Source: JAUWKC01 sp035527845 | GTDB lineage: Bacteria > Planctomycetota > Phycisphaerae > Sedimentisphaerales > Anaerobacaceae | Direction: 5' to 3' | NCBI GenBank assembly: GCA_035527845.1 | Contig: DATKZT010000076.1 | Span: forward strand, 1-64,000 | DNA length: 64,000 nucleotides | Shown: positions 8,932 to 16,312 of the stretch, piece after piece | Numbering within the stretch: the first letter of the stretch is position 1 | How the letters are laid out: every line of letters begins with the position of its first letter | Program-made: the position numbers and the translations under genes | Notes under the pieces: generated by a model | The model's input: only the letters and a program-made list of their open reading frames with translations | Databases searched by the model: none | What the model was told of the DNA's origin: nothing

Positions 8932-9810
8932 ATGCAGCAGACAGGCTCAACAACCAGGTTCGCAGGCTCGAATCCTCCACCTGCCGGCAGGTGGATACAG
9001 GAGTTCGGCAAAGCAACCGCCTTCATAATGAAGGACATGAGAATCGCCGTAAGTTACAGACTTCAGTTTGCGTTTCAGTTCCTGCAAATCTTCTTCAGCG
9101 TCGCCGTCATATACTTCATCGGCAAGATGCTGGCCGATGCCGGCAAGTCGTCGCTCCTGGAAGAGTATCGAACCGACTATTTCTCTTTTGCGCTGGTGGG
9201 GCTGGCCATAAACAGCTACCTCCGCGGCGGTATGGAAGGTATAACCAACGAGGTCAGGCAGACCATGAATCAAGGCGTCCTGGAGGCTCTCTGTGCGCCT
9301 CCGATAAACTATGCCTGGTTGCTGATGTGTTCGTCGCTGTGGCAGTTTGCCTTTGAGACCATGCGGGTCATATTCTACTTCCTGATAGCTATGGTGGTAT
9401 TTGGAATGAGGCTTCAAGGTGCGAATTGGATCGGCGCCATTGTCAGTCTAATTCTGACCGCCTCGATATTTCTGATGTTAGGCATAATGTCATGCAGTAT
9501 TCTGGTCCTCGTCAAGCGGGGAGACCCTGTCTATTGGGTCTTTTCGCGGGCGACCAGCCTGCTGGCGGGCATTATGTTTCCCATAAGCGTGTTTCCATAC
9601 TGGCTGAGGCTGGTTGCCTTTTGTTTCCCGTTGACCCACTCGCTCGAGGCCATGAGGCAGTGTCTGTTTGCGGGCGCGACGGTCAGCCAGGTTTCGCGAA
9701 GTATATGGGCGCTCGTGGGTTTTCTTGTCGTTTTGACGCCTCTTACCGTTCTTGTGAATAACCTATGCATGCGAAAAGCAAAAAGGTCCGGAGCTTTCAC
9801 GACGCATTAA
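8932..9810 (+). CDS. ABC-2 type exporter, permease subunit
   Basis: About six hydrophobic segments are spread over the protein, with the ABC-2 membrane domain pattern: a conserved N-terminal helix after KDMRIAVSYRLQF and a C-terminal FPISVFPYWLR...LPLTH-like segment (FPLTHSLEAMRQCL). It is the partner of the upstream ATPase. The start is uncertain. The ATG at 8932 follows GGATGGGAAA; a later ATG at 9028 sits closer to the conserved region. With the earlier start, a perfect 20-bp palindrome (8976-8995) is translated in frame as a Pro-rich insert ahead of the first helix. Confidence 0.82.
   Translation: MQQTGSTTRFAGSNPPPAGRWIQEFGKATAFIMKDMRIAVSYRLQFAFQFLQIFFSVAVIYFIGKMLADAGKSSLLEEYRTDYFSFALVGLAINSYLRGGMEGITNEVRQTMNQGVLEALCAPPINYAWLLMCSSLWQFAFETMRVIFYFLIAMVVFGMRLQGANWIGAIVSLILTASIFLMLGIMSCSILVLVKRGDPVYWVFSRATSLLAGIMFPISVFPYWLRLVAFCFPLTHSLEAMRQCLFAGATVSQVSRSIWALVGFLVVLTPLTVLVNNLCMRKAKRSGAFTTH
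8976..8995. repeat. Perfect 20-bp palindrome
   Basis: TCCACCTGCCGGCAGGTGGA is self-complementary over its whole length with no loop. It is preceded by a tRNA-T-arm-like CAGGCTCGAATCC. It lies either in the leader of the ABC permease gene or, with the upstream start, in frame in its first 30 codons. It resembles mobile palindromic units in other bacteria. Only this one copy was noticed in the window. Confidence 0.6.
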
Positions 9811-9851
9811 CATGACAGTCAAGTGCGGAACAGATGAAGGAGTCCTGAAAA

Positions 9852-11252
9852 ATGAGTACCGACAAGAATTGCTGTTTTTTAGAAGACAAAGGCGTGTTCG
9901 TGAGGTTCTTGATATGTGCTGCCGGCGTCTGGTTGTCTGTCGCCCGGGCCAACAGTACGACCGACAACACCGAGGTCATTGGCTTTGCCGCCTTTCAACA
10001 AGCCCTCAATGCTTCCGATGATGTCAAAGCAGCGTCGATCGGCGCCTCGATGTTGCAGCGGCTCCAGCAGAAGTACCGGGCAGATGCGGGGTTCACAACC
10101 TATACATCCAAGTTGGACACCGCGGAATTCCTCGCCAACCAAATGGCCTCCCAGTTACGCAACATAGCGATAAAGTGTGGAAAACCGCTTGCAGATGAAC
10201 TCTTCACGGAAAACACGGGCGACAATAAAGAATGGTTACAGTCCATTGCTCCGGCCAAGCGACTCTATGAAACATCGGTGAAGCTGTTCTCCGCTCCGAT
10301 TACCATAGCTGGGCTCCAGGAGCAGGAGAAAGATTTTCTTGCTCAGTATTATGACTTGAAGCTGAGAACCCTGACCGGTGCGGTGGCAAAGGCTGGACAG
10401 GCACTGGCCATTGCTGAGCCGACTTTCAAGGCAACGTATGACTATGTCCTTGTGCTGCCTCTGCTGCACGCTTCGGACGAAAAACCGATCAGTGTTAATG
10501 TATTACCCCGATGGATGCAACGACCGGATCAACTGGCTTTATTGTCCGATTCCTGTCTGCTGCATTTCGGTTTTCCGTCTCACGCAATGACCCTCGCCAG
10601 AAGAGCGGCCCAGACGCAGGACAAACCATTTTCGGAGCTTGAGTATTACAGGGCCGCGGTGAAGAAATGCGGGGCATCCAAGGCCCACGTCGCGGTGGAC
10701 AGCTTGCGCAAGGCCATCGATTGCGTTGCCGGCGGCGACCACAGCCTAACTGCCGATCTACAATTTGAGATCGTACAGTTGTGGCTGGATTCAAAGAATT
10801 ACTCCCTTGCTGCCGGGGAGGCGCGCAGCATATTTGAGGGTCATGCCGCACCTGAACAGGCCTGTAAAGCCATGTGGCTATACCATTATGCGCTCTCCAG
10901 AGCCAACAAAGTGGATGATATCTTGTTGCATGTAGACACGGCGCTGACAGACAGCCGGTGCGAGGCTTATAAGCCCAAGCTGATGTATGTTAAGTGGTGG
11001 GCGCTTCGCCGCAAGCGCGATGAGGCTGCCAGAGTGGCAGCCTTGGAATATCAGCTCATCCACCAATACGGCGATGACCCGATGGTGGCGCCTGTTATGC
11101 TTTCGCAGGCTACGGACCTGCTGGCGCATCAGGACTACAACGGCGCCTATTATTCGCTGACCCAACTGGTTGAAAAATTTCCATCGACCAAAGCCGCCGA
11201 GCAGGCAAGAAAGATGCTGGAAAAGCTCAAGACAAACAGAAAAACGGGGTAA
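9852..11252 (+). CDS. Exported TPR-like protein
   Basis: A ribosome site AAGGAG lies about 10 nt before the ATG. A hydrophobic N-terminal stretch (VFVRFLICAAGVWLSVARA) looks like a signal peptide or anchor. The rest is almost all alpha-helical. Its C-terminal 100 or so residues show tetratricopeptide-like helix pairs (YQLIHQYGDDPMVAPVMLSQATDLLAHQDYNGAYYSLTQLVEKFPSTKAAEQARKML), with the 'FPxxxxAxxA' pattern of BamD/YbgF-type repeats. It sits after the ABC exporter and 4 nt before the sulfatase-fold gene, so all four may be one transcript. No enzyme motif was found. Confidence 0.6.
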   Translation: MSTDKNCCFLEDKGVFVRFLICAAGVWLSVARANSTTDNTEVIGFAAFQQALNASDDVKAASIGASMLQRLQQKYRADAGFTTYTSKLDTAEFLANQMASQLRNIAIKCGKPLADELFTENTGDNKEWLQSIAPAKRLYETSVKLFSAPITIAGLQEQEKDFLAQYYDLKLRTLTGAVAKAGQALAIAEPTFKATYDYVLVLPLLHASDEKPISVNVLPRWMQRPDQLALLSDSCLLHFGFPSHAMTLARRAAQTQDKPFSELEYYRAAVKKCGASKAHVAVDSLRKAIDCVAGGDHSLTADLQFEIVQLWLDSKNYSLAAGEARSIFEGHAAPEQACKAMWLYHYALSRANKVDDILLHVDTALTDSRCEAYKPKLMYVKWWALRRKRDEAARVAALEYQLIHQYGDDPMVAPVMLSQATDLLAHQDYNGAYYSLTQLVEKFPSTKAAEQARKMLEKLKTNRKTG

Positions 11253-11256
11253 TGTT

Positions 11257-12642
11257 ATGTACAGGTATATCAGAAAACCAGGATTGGCTTTGGTTCTTTC
11301 GGCCATTAGTGCTTTGGGCATCTTTGCCGGGAGCGCCTTGCACACTGCCGGCGCCGATAGCGGGCAGGGCCCGGAACCCGGGTCACATACGAACGTGATC
11401 CTAATTACTATAAGCACTTTGAGAGCGGACCACCTGAGCTGCTTCGGTTACAATAGGCGCACTACCCCCAATTTTGATTCATTCGCCCGAACGAATGCGC
11501 TCTTCCGAAACGCCTTTGCTGCTTCAGGATGGATGATGCCCGCTCACGGGTCAATTTTTACCTCCCTTTATCCAACTTGTCACGGAGCCACTCACGTTGA
11601 TCAGGTCCTGGCCGATAACCAAGATACGCTGGCAGAGATACTCCACGATAATGGCTACTATTGTATGGCGTTCTGCTGCAATCCGAGGCTGGATAGCGTG
11701 CACGGCTTCGCCCAGGGGTTCGATCTCTACGACGACTACAGTGTTTCGATTATGTTGGATAGTATGGGCTTTGAAACTGGAGAGACCGTCGACATCAACA
11801 AACGACGAACCAATGACTTCATCAATGATGCTGCCATACGGTGGCTGCGAAACAACGCCCATCAGCCTTTTTTTATGTTCGTTCACTACTATGACAATCA
11901 CTGGGACTATTTGCCGCCGCCGCCTTACGACAAACTCTACGACCCGAACTATGGAGGCCCAATCAATGGCGCCGAAATAGCCCGTGAGCCGCTGTTCAGC
12001 AATCCCCCTCCGGCGGCGGATGTACAGCATATTATTGACCTTTACGACGGCGAGGTCAAACAGACCGACAACGATTTGGGAGAAATGCTCCAGTTCCTGC
12101 GGCAGCAGCGCTTATTGGACAATTCCATAGTCATTGTTGCCGGCGATCACGGGGAGCAGTTTTATGAGCACGGCCACACGAGCCATCAGGGCCTCTTCGA
12201 GGAGCTAATACACGTACCATTGGCGGTTTCTGTTCCAGGCCCAAAAGCAGAAGGCAAAAACATCGATTCTCTCGTCAGCCAGGTGGACATACTACCAACC
12301 ATACTCGATTACCTCGGTATACCTGTGTCTGGCGCCTGTCAGGGTAAGAGCCTTAAGCCTCTTATTGAAGGCCGCGCGGACACGGTTAATGATGTGATAT
12401 TCGCCGAATACACCGCAGCAGCCGTACCGGACTGCTATGTCGTGCGCTCCGCACGCTACAAATACTACGAGGGCGTCGGCGAGGGCTTTGCCTATGATCT
12501 GCTCAAAGACCCGAATGAGCAGAAAAAGATACTACCTGTTGATTTCCCACAAGAACTCGGAGAGCTTCAGCAGAACATGCAGAAGTTCAGGCAAAGATGT
12601 CAAAGCCCGGCCACGCCCGGCCAGGAAGCGACCCGGGAGTAA
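11257..12642 (+). CDS. Sulfatase/alkaline-phosphatase-fold exported protein, catalytically degenerate
   Basis: The fold is clear: NVILITISTLRADHLSCFGYNRRTTPNFD near the N-terminus, VIVAGDHGEQFYEHGH in the middle, and the SQVDILPTILDYLGI segment. An N-terminal hydrophobic segment suggests export. Key positions differ from active members. The Asp of the usual ITxDTLRADH is Ser (codon AGC), and the nucleophile position before the Pro in the CxPSR-equivalent segment (WMMPAHGSIFTSLYP) is Met, not Cys, Ser or Thr. It is therefore unlikely to be a working formylglycine sulfatase. The ATG at 11257 directly follows the upstream stop. The context suggests a structural or binding role tied to the ABC exporter. 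Confidence 0.8.
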   Translation: MYRYIRKPGLALVLSAISALGIFAGSALHTAGADSGQGPEPGSHTNVILITISTLRADHLSCFGYNRRTTPNFDSFARTNALFRNAFAASGWMMPAHGSIFTSLYPTCHGATHVDQVLADNQDTLAEILHDNGYYCMAFCCNPRLDSVHGFAQGFDLYDDYSVSIMLDSMGFETGETVDINKRRTNDFINDAAIRWLRNNAHQPFFMFVHYYDNHWDYLPPPPYDKLYDPNYGGPINGAEIAREPLFSNPPPAADVQHIIDLYDGEVKQTDNDLGEMLQFLRQQRLLDNSIVIVAGDHGEQFYEHGHTSHQGLFEELIHVPLAVSVPGPKAEGKNIDSLVSQVDILPTILDYLGIPVSGACQGKSLKPLIEGRADTVNDVIFAEYTAAAVPDCYVVRSARYKYYEGVGEGFAYDLLKDPNEQKKILPVDFPQELGELQQNMQKFRQRCQSPATPGQEATRE

Positions 12643-12651
12643 GCCCCCCTA

Positions 12652-12768
12652 TTAACGCCAGCTTTTCATTGCCTCGCGCGGCCGCCCATATTCGCTTTCA
12701 CCTATTTTGCCCTCATCGCGAAGCTTCGCAAGCTCCTCTTGCGACGATACGTTTGACCGGTTTTCCAT
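12652..12768 (-). pseudogene. Remnant 38-codon SHOCT-like gene
   Basis: A 38-codon frame starts MENRSNVSSQEELAKLRDEG and continues KIGESEYG. This matches the N-terminal motif (SSEEELLxLRxEGKITEAEYxxL) of the three larger proteins just upstream, but it stops soon after and has no membrane segment. It is the last member of the array and ends 9 nt from the stop of the convergent sulfatase-fold gene. The strong GGAGACTGA-type ribosome site of its relatives is not kept. It is probably a truncated duplicate, though expression as a short peptide is possible. Confidence 0.6.
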
Positions 12769-12802
12769 TTCTTACACTTAGTGACGTTTCCCACGATTGT
12801 GC

Positions 12803-13153
12803 TTATCGCCGACGGCCAAAATTCTTCCGGATGATCCTTGCCAGCCAACCGTTCTCTATTCGGCCCAGTCTAATTCCCCCCACGATGATACCGACGATAC
12901 TCAATCCCCACACGTAAGGCAGATTCATGACAAGACCCACCGGAAGTCCGATGATGCTGACCACGAAACCGTAAGTAAGCATTCGCTTTCTGAGAACCTG
13001 AAATTCCGGCTCCCCCGACGAAGGTCTCGCACTTTCAGTCGCAGATTTCCGAATCGCCGCAAGCAGCTCCACATACTCCGCTTCCGTTATCTTGTCTTCG
13101 CTGCGAAGCCGTGACAGATCTTCTTCCGAGGACACACTTTTTGAATTATTCAT
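12803..13153 (-). CDS. Small SHOCT-like membrane protein (array member 3)
   Basis: This 116-residue protein has an N-terminal amphipathic helical hairpin (SSEEDLSRLRSEDKITEAEYVELLAAI), the pattern of the SHOCT short helical domain, here at the N-terminus and not the usual C-terminus. Two hydrophobic segments follow (YGFVVSIIGLPVGLVM; YVWGLSIVGIIVGGI), then a basic tail. Its ATG overlaps the preceding gene's TGA by 4 nt, so translation is probably coupled. The ribosome site GGGAGACTGAG is shared with its paralogues. The function of these proteins is not known to me. Confidence 0.6.
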   Translation of the reverse strand: MNNSKSVSSEEDLSRLRSEDKITEAEYVELLAAIRKSATESARPSSGEPEFQVLRKRMLTYGFVVSIIGLPVGLVMNLPYVWGLSIVGIIVGGIRLGRIENGWLARIIRKNFGRRR

Positions 13154-13668
13154 TTCTCAGTCTCCCTGTTGCCGCTATTCGCCCCGTTCTTGAAGAAGAA
13201 GTACTCCGTACTCAGCACGACCGGCACAAGGACCAGACAATCCAGAACCAATACCAGCAGCCCATACCCCGCCCCTTTCGACAAAGCAAAGACCGTACCG
13301 AGCACGACAAAAACAATAGTCAGGATATACGCCCACTTGTGCCCCAAATATAGTCCGACCAGCAGCGCCGCGGAAATCCCCGCATCAACCAGAATCCGCG
13401 GGCCGACACTGAAAACCGCCGCCAGCTTGAAAAGTACCATTATCCCCAGACTCACCAGCCCTATCCAGAGTACGCCCGGAATCCCCCTGTTGCCGGATTG
13501 TCTTTTCAAACACGCAGCTATCCCGGTCTTGTCCAATACTGGCCTCGTGTGCGATGTGGCCTTCCGCATCGCCCCAAGCAGCTCTCCATACTCCGCCTCC
13601 GTTATCTTCCCCTCCCGCCGCAGCTCAAGCAGTTCCTCTTCCGACGACACAGTTGGTATGTTTTCCAT
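13150..13668 (-). CDS. Small SHOCT-like membrane protein (array member 2)
   Basis: This 172-residue paralogue begins with SSEEELLELRREGKITEAEYGELLGAM and continues with three to four hydrophobic segments (PGVLWIGLVSLGIMVLF; ILVDAGISAALLVGLYLG; AYILTIVFVVLGTVFAL; LLVLVLDCLVLVPVVL). The membrane part differs from its neighbours, so the shared N-terminal helix pair is the conserved module. GGGAAGACTGA precedes the ATG. It overlaps the next gene by 4 nt and lies 28 nt after the preceding one. Confidence 0.6.
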   Translation of the reverse strand: MENIPTVSSEEELLELRREGKITEAEYGELLGAMRKATSHTRPVLDKTGIAACLKRQSGNRGIPGVLWIGLVSLGIMVLFKLAAVFSVGPRILVDAGISAALLVGLYLGHKWAYILTIVFVVLGTVFALSKGAGYGLLVLVLDCLVLVPVVLSTEYFFFKNGANSGNRETEK

Positions 13669-13696
13669 TTTCAGTCTTCCCGAAAAGCATTAATAC

Positions 13697-14314
13697 TTAC
13701 GCCGTGAACAATAGGGCAAACACAATAACCAATACCACAATAGATGAAAGGCATACTACCGTTGCCTTGCCAAACACATCCGGCCACGCAATTACACCCA
13801 GCACAAACGCACATATTTCCGGACCAACACACAGAAAACCCCACACTGCAACCAACGCAAGCAGCCACCGACGCTTCGACTCCGTGGCTTGCTTGGCCTG
13901 CTTGGCTTGTTTCAGCTGCCGAACTCCTTCTTCTCGACGCTCTCGCACACCTCTAAGGCGGTCGCCACTCTGTTCATCCCCTCGCAGGCTGCTTGTGTTT
14001 CCGCTATCGGCCTGCGTCCGCGTTCTCTCAAGGGGCGCGAACGCCGGTTCATTCTCGACGCCTCCTATTATCACGGTGATTCCCCAGCCGATCGCAGGCA
14101 CAATGAATCCCGCCAGCATCAGGATAAAGGCGCGCTTGCCCATCTTGCGTTTCCATTTCACACCCTCTGCCTCTGGCGCACCTTTCTCAGCCTCCCCCTT
14201 CTTCGTCATCTCCATTGCGGCGCGCAGCTGCTCATACTCGGCCTCCGTTATCTTGCCTTCGTTACGAAGCTGCAACAGTTCCTCTTCTGATGAAATGTTG
14301 GCAGTGTTTTGCAT
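13697..14314 (-). CDS. Small SHOCT-like membrane protein (array member 1)
   Basis: This 205-residue member starts with SSEEELLQLRNEGKITEAEYEQLRAAM. A hydrophobic segment (AFILMLAGFIVPAIGWGITVII), a charged linker of about 55 residues with a KQAKQAKQA repeat, and two more hydrophobic segments (LLALVAVWGFLCVGPEICAFVLGV; VVCLSSIVVLVIVFALLF) follow. The ATG follows AGGAGACTGAG and lies 3 nt past the DUF2089 gene's stop, implying one transcript. Confidence 0.6.
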   Translation of the reverse strand: MQNTANISSEEELLQLRNEGKITEAEYEQLRAAMEMTKKGEAEKGAPEAEGVKWKRKMGKRAFILMLAGFIVPAIGWGITVIIGGVENEPAFAPLERTRTQADSGNTSSLRGDEQSGDRLRGVRERREEGVRQLKQAKQAKQATESKRRWLLALVAVWGFLCVGPEICAFVLGVIAWPDVFGKATVVCLSSIVVLVIVFALLFTA

Positions 14315-14317
14315 TTC

Positions 14318-14689
14318 TCAGTCTCCTGAAAGTCGTTCGAGTTTCCGTTTCGCCTCCGCCACGCTGATTTCATCTTTTCGTAACTGCTCGAGTATGGATT
14401 TTTTCTGGGCGTCCATTTTCTTGAGGGCTTTGTAGTTTGCTATAAGCCTGTCCAGCCTGGAGCGAATCGCCGCATACCCCAAGGGCCCGTTCAGCTCCAG
14501 CTCCTTGATGCTGAACCCCGCTAACAGGTACCGCTCCAGAAATTCCTGGTCCTCAGCCGAGAGCTGATCGAAGAAAGTCTGTGTAAACTGCCCTTCGATT
14601 TTAACCCCGCAGGCCGCACAGCCCATCGCCGCCGTCTGCATCGGCAGCCCGCATGCCGGACACGATCTCGATAGTAGTCTTTTCGCCAT
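14318..14689 (-). CDS. DUF2089-like zinc-ribbon/HTH protein
   Basis: The N-terminal zinc ribbon (SCPACGLPMQTAAMGCAACGVKIEG) is followed by a helix-turn-helix-like segment (FFDQLSAEDQEFLERYLLAGFSIKELELNGPLGYAAIRSRLDRLI). This is the arrangement of DUF2089 proteins, which are thought to be transcription factors. The last 25 residues (LEQLRKDEISVAEAKRKLERL) form a helix pair loosely like the SHOCT motif of the downstream genes. I chose the ATG at 14689 (MAKRLLSRSCPAC); the frame is open to 14728. As first gene of the array it may regulate it. Confidence 0.7.
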   Translation of the reverse strand: MAKRLLSRSCPACGLPMQTAAMGCAACGVKIEGQFTQTFFDQLSAEDQEFLERYLLAGFSIKELELNGPLGYAAIRSRLDRLIANYKALKKMDAQKKSILEQLRKDEISVAEAKRKLERLSGD

Positions 14690-15130
14690 ATCTGATAATA
14701 TTAGGGGCCATGAGGCGCAAGTCAACAAAAATTTGCCTTATCTTGGAAAATTACTAATTTTTTTGCGGAGGCTGAATTTGGCAGACGCGCGCCAGCTTGA
14801 GGGCTGGCTGCAGGTTGCGGAATCAGATTATGCGGATTCTGTGTGGTCGTCCAAGGAGTATGAAAGAATGGATTCCCGTTTTCACGGGAATGACAAAAAG
14901 GCAGTAGAGACCGTTCGGCAAGGAATCCACCTGGAGATGTGAATCGCACCCTGGATCGGGCCAAAGGCGCAAAAAAGGTGGCGAGCGACAGGCGCCTGGG
15001 TTATTATAGCCGGGAAAAATTGAATCAGAAGGGGCTGGCGTGGCTTATGCCCGGCGGCTGAGAGCCTGAGCGTTGTGCCGGGTGCAGCAGACAGAATCCC
15101 AACCTCATTTAGTAGTGGTAATAATTATTT
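14690..15130. other. Divergent intergenic region with a dRS3-like repeat and possible gene remnant
   Basis: The left part (about 14763-14870) has an open frame reading LADARQLEGWLQVAESDYADS that runs into the inverted repeat at 14872-14891. A GTG-started frame of 40 codons at 14939-15061 (NRTLDRAKGAKKVAS..., basic, ending WLMPGG) follows. Together they look like debris of a small gene interrupted by the repeat, not a working gene. No clear promoter was found. Confidence 0.35.
14872..14891. repeat. dRS3-like inverted repeat
   Basis: ATTCCCGTTTTCACGGGAAT fits the ATTCCC-N8-GGGAAT pattern first named dRS3 in Neisseria and seen, as a translated DSRFHGND string, in many bacterial genomes. The arms extend by imperfect pairing (CCCGT/ACGGG). 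In Neisseria such units are phage-integration targets; nothing here shows an insert. Confidence 0.7.
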
Positions 15131-15766
15131 ATGGGCGGCAACATTTTCCTCAAAGGGCTTGTTGTAGGCTTGTTGGTTGCGACGCCCGTCGGGCCAATCG
15201 CGGTGCTGTGTATCCAGCGGACCTTGAACAGGGGCAGGATTCATGGGATAGTCTCCGGGCTTGGAGCGGCTGCTGCGGATGCTTTTTACGGCTTTGTGGC
15301 CGTCTTCGGACTCACCTTCATCTCCAGTTTTGTGATTAAGGAACAGAGGTGGCTTCGTCTGGCGGGCGGCATCTTGCTTTGCTACATGGGCGTCAGGGCG
15401 TTCCTGTCGAAGCCTGTGCAGCGGGCCGCTTCGGGAAACGGCACCAACTATATGAGGGATTTCATATCGGCGTTCTTCCTTACGCTGGCCAATCCGGCGA
15501 CGTTTATTGCTTTTGCAGCGATATTCGCCGGCCTGGGCCTGGCAGAAGCGGACGCCCATTATTCCTCCGTTGGCTCGTTGGTAGCAGGCGTTTTTGTCGG
15601 TTCGGCCATTTGGTGGCTCACGCTGAGCAGCGCTGCCGGCGGCTTTCTGGAGAAACTGGGTTATGGAAAATTGACATGGCTGAACAAAGTCGCAGGCATA
15701 ATAATCGCGGGCTTCGGGTTGTTCGTGCTTCTGAGTCTGATCTGGGCAAGGTGGACCGGGCTCTAA
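15131..15766 (+). CDS. LysE/RhtB family exporter
   Basis: This 211-residue membrane protein has six hydrophobic segments and the LysE family marks: an N-terminal GLVVGLLVATPVGPIAVLCIQRTL with the PxGP motif, then GIVSGLGAAAADAFYGF and LTLANPATFIAFAAIFAG. Family members export amino acids or related small molecules; the substrate cannot be told from sequence. It stands alone between the DUF2089 array, which diverges from it, and the Minf_1886 gene, which converges with it. Confidence 0.88.
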   Translation: MGGNIFLKGLVVGLLVATPVGPIAVLCIQRTLNRGRIHGIVSGLGAAAADAFYGFVAVFGLTFISSFVIKEQRWLRLAGGILLCYMGVRAFLSKPVQRAASGNGTNYMRDFISAFFLTLANPATFIAFAAIFAGLGLAEADAHYSSVGSLVAGVFVGSAIWWLTLSSAAGGFLEKLGYGKLTWLNKVAGIIIAGFGLFVLLSLIWARWTGL

Positions 15767-15847
15767 ACGCCGGATGTACTCACCTTACTCGCTCCGGAAT
15801 GTGAGCAATTGGCAGGGGGCCGTCATTGTATCTGTGTGTGATTAAGA

Positions 15848-15901
15848 GCCTATTCGAATAACCCGCTCTATTGCGGCCGGCCAGTGGTGGTACGAATAGG
15901 C
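15848..15901. terminator. Long-loop inverted repeat between convergent genes
   Basis: GCCTATTCG (15848-15856) and CGAATAGGC (15893-15901) are perfect 9-base complements around a 36-nt loop that itself contains GGCCGGCC. It lies between the lysE-like gene and the Minf_1886 gene, so a bidirectional terminator or processing site is likely. There is no U-tract. Confidence 0.35.
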
Positions 15902-15947
15902 CTTACTTACCGCACCGGGCCTCGCAGGAGTGCCTCGGATTCGAGCC

Positions 15948-16301
15948 TCAGAATTCGAATTGGTCCTCAAAGACAGTTTTGAAGTCGTAGACATCGTTGA
16001 AATCGTCTATTGAATCGGTCGGCTGAGCGCTCATCCACTTATGCTCAATCAGCAGCCATACGATTTCTCCGAAATCGCGGGTTGTTCTTATATTCCATGT
16101 ATCCAGGACCAACATTGCCAATCTGCCGTATTTCTCAAGGGCCAATCTCTTGAGGCCCTCACAGAGGACCTGGCCGGTAATGTGGCTCTGCTTCGGCACC
16201 ACCTTTTTGCTGGTATAGTCGAGCCCCTCATGAACGAACCCGACCGCATGAGGACTAAAGCGGCCATCTTCCCGGGCGATTTTTTCGAGTTTCTCTCGCA
16301 T
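15948..16301 (-). CDS. Minf_1886 family protein
   Basis: This 117-residue soluble protein matches the Minf_1886 family common in Planctomycetes and Verrucomicrobia. It contains a DGRFSPHAVGFVHEGLDYT start region, HITGQVLCEGLKRLALEKYG, and a WNIRTTRDFGEIVWLLIE centre, ending in an acidic DFNDVYDFKTVFEDQFEF tail. The function of the family is unknown. It follows metG by 11 nt and is probably the last gene of the dnaE-to-metG run. Confidence 0.8.
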   Translation of the reverse strand: MREKLEKIAREDGRFSPHAVGFVHEGLDYTSKKVVPKQSHITGQVLCEGLKRLALEKYGRLAMLVLDTWNIRTTRDFGEIVWLLIEHKWMSAQPTDSIDDFNDVYDFKTVFEDQFEF

Positions 16302-16312
16302 TCTGAAAACTT

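Noticed and set aside
8957..8990. Possible tRNA 3' end (CAGGCTCGAATCC)
   Set aside because: No matching 5' acceptor strand or anticodon arm upstream; the following palindrome explains the pairing.
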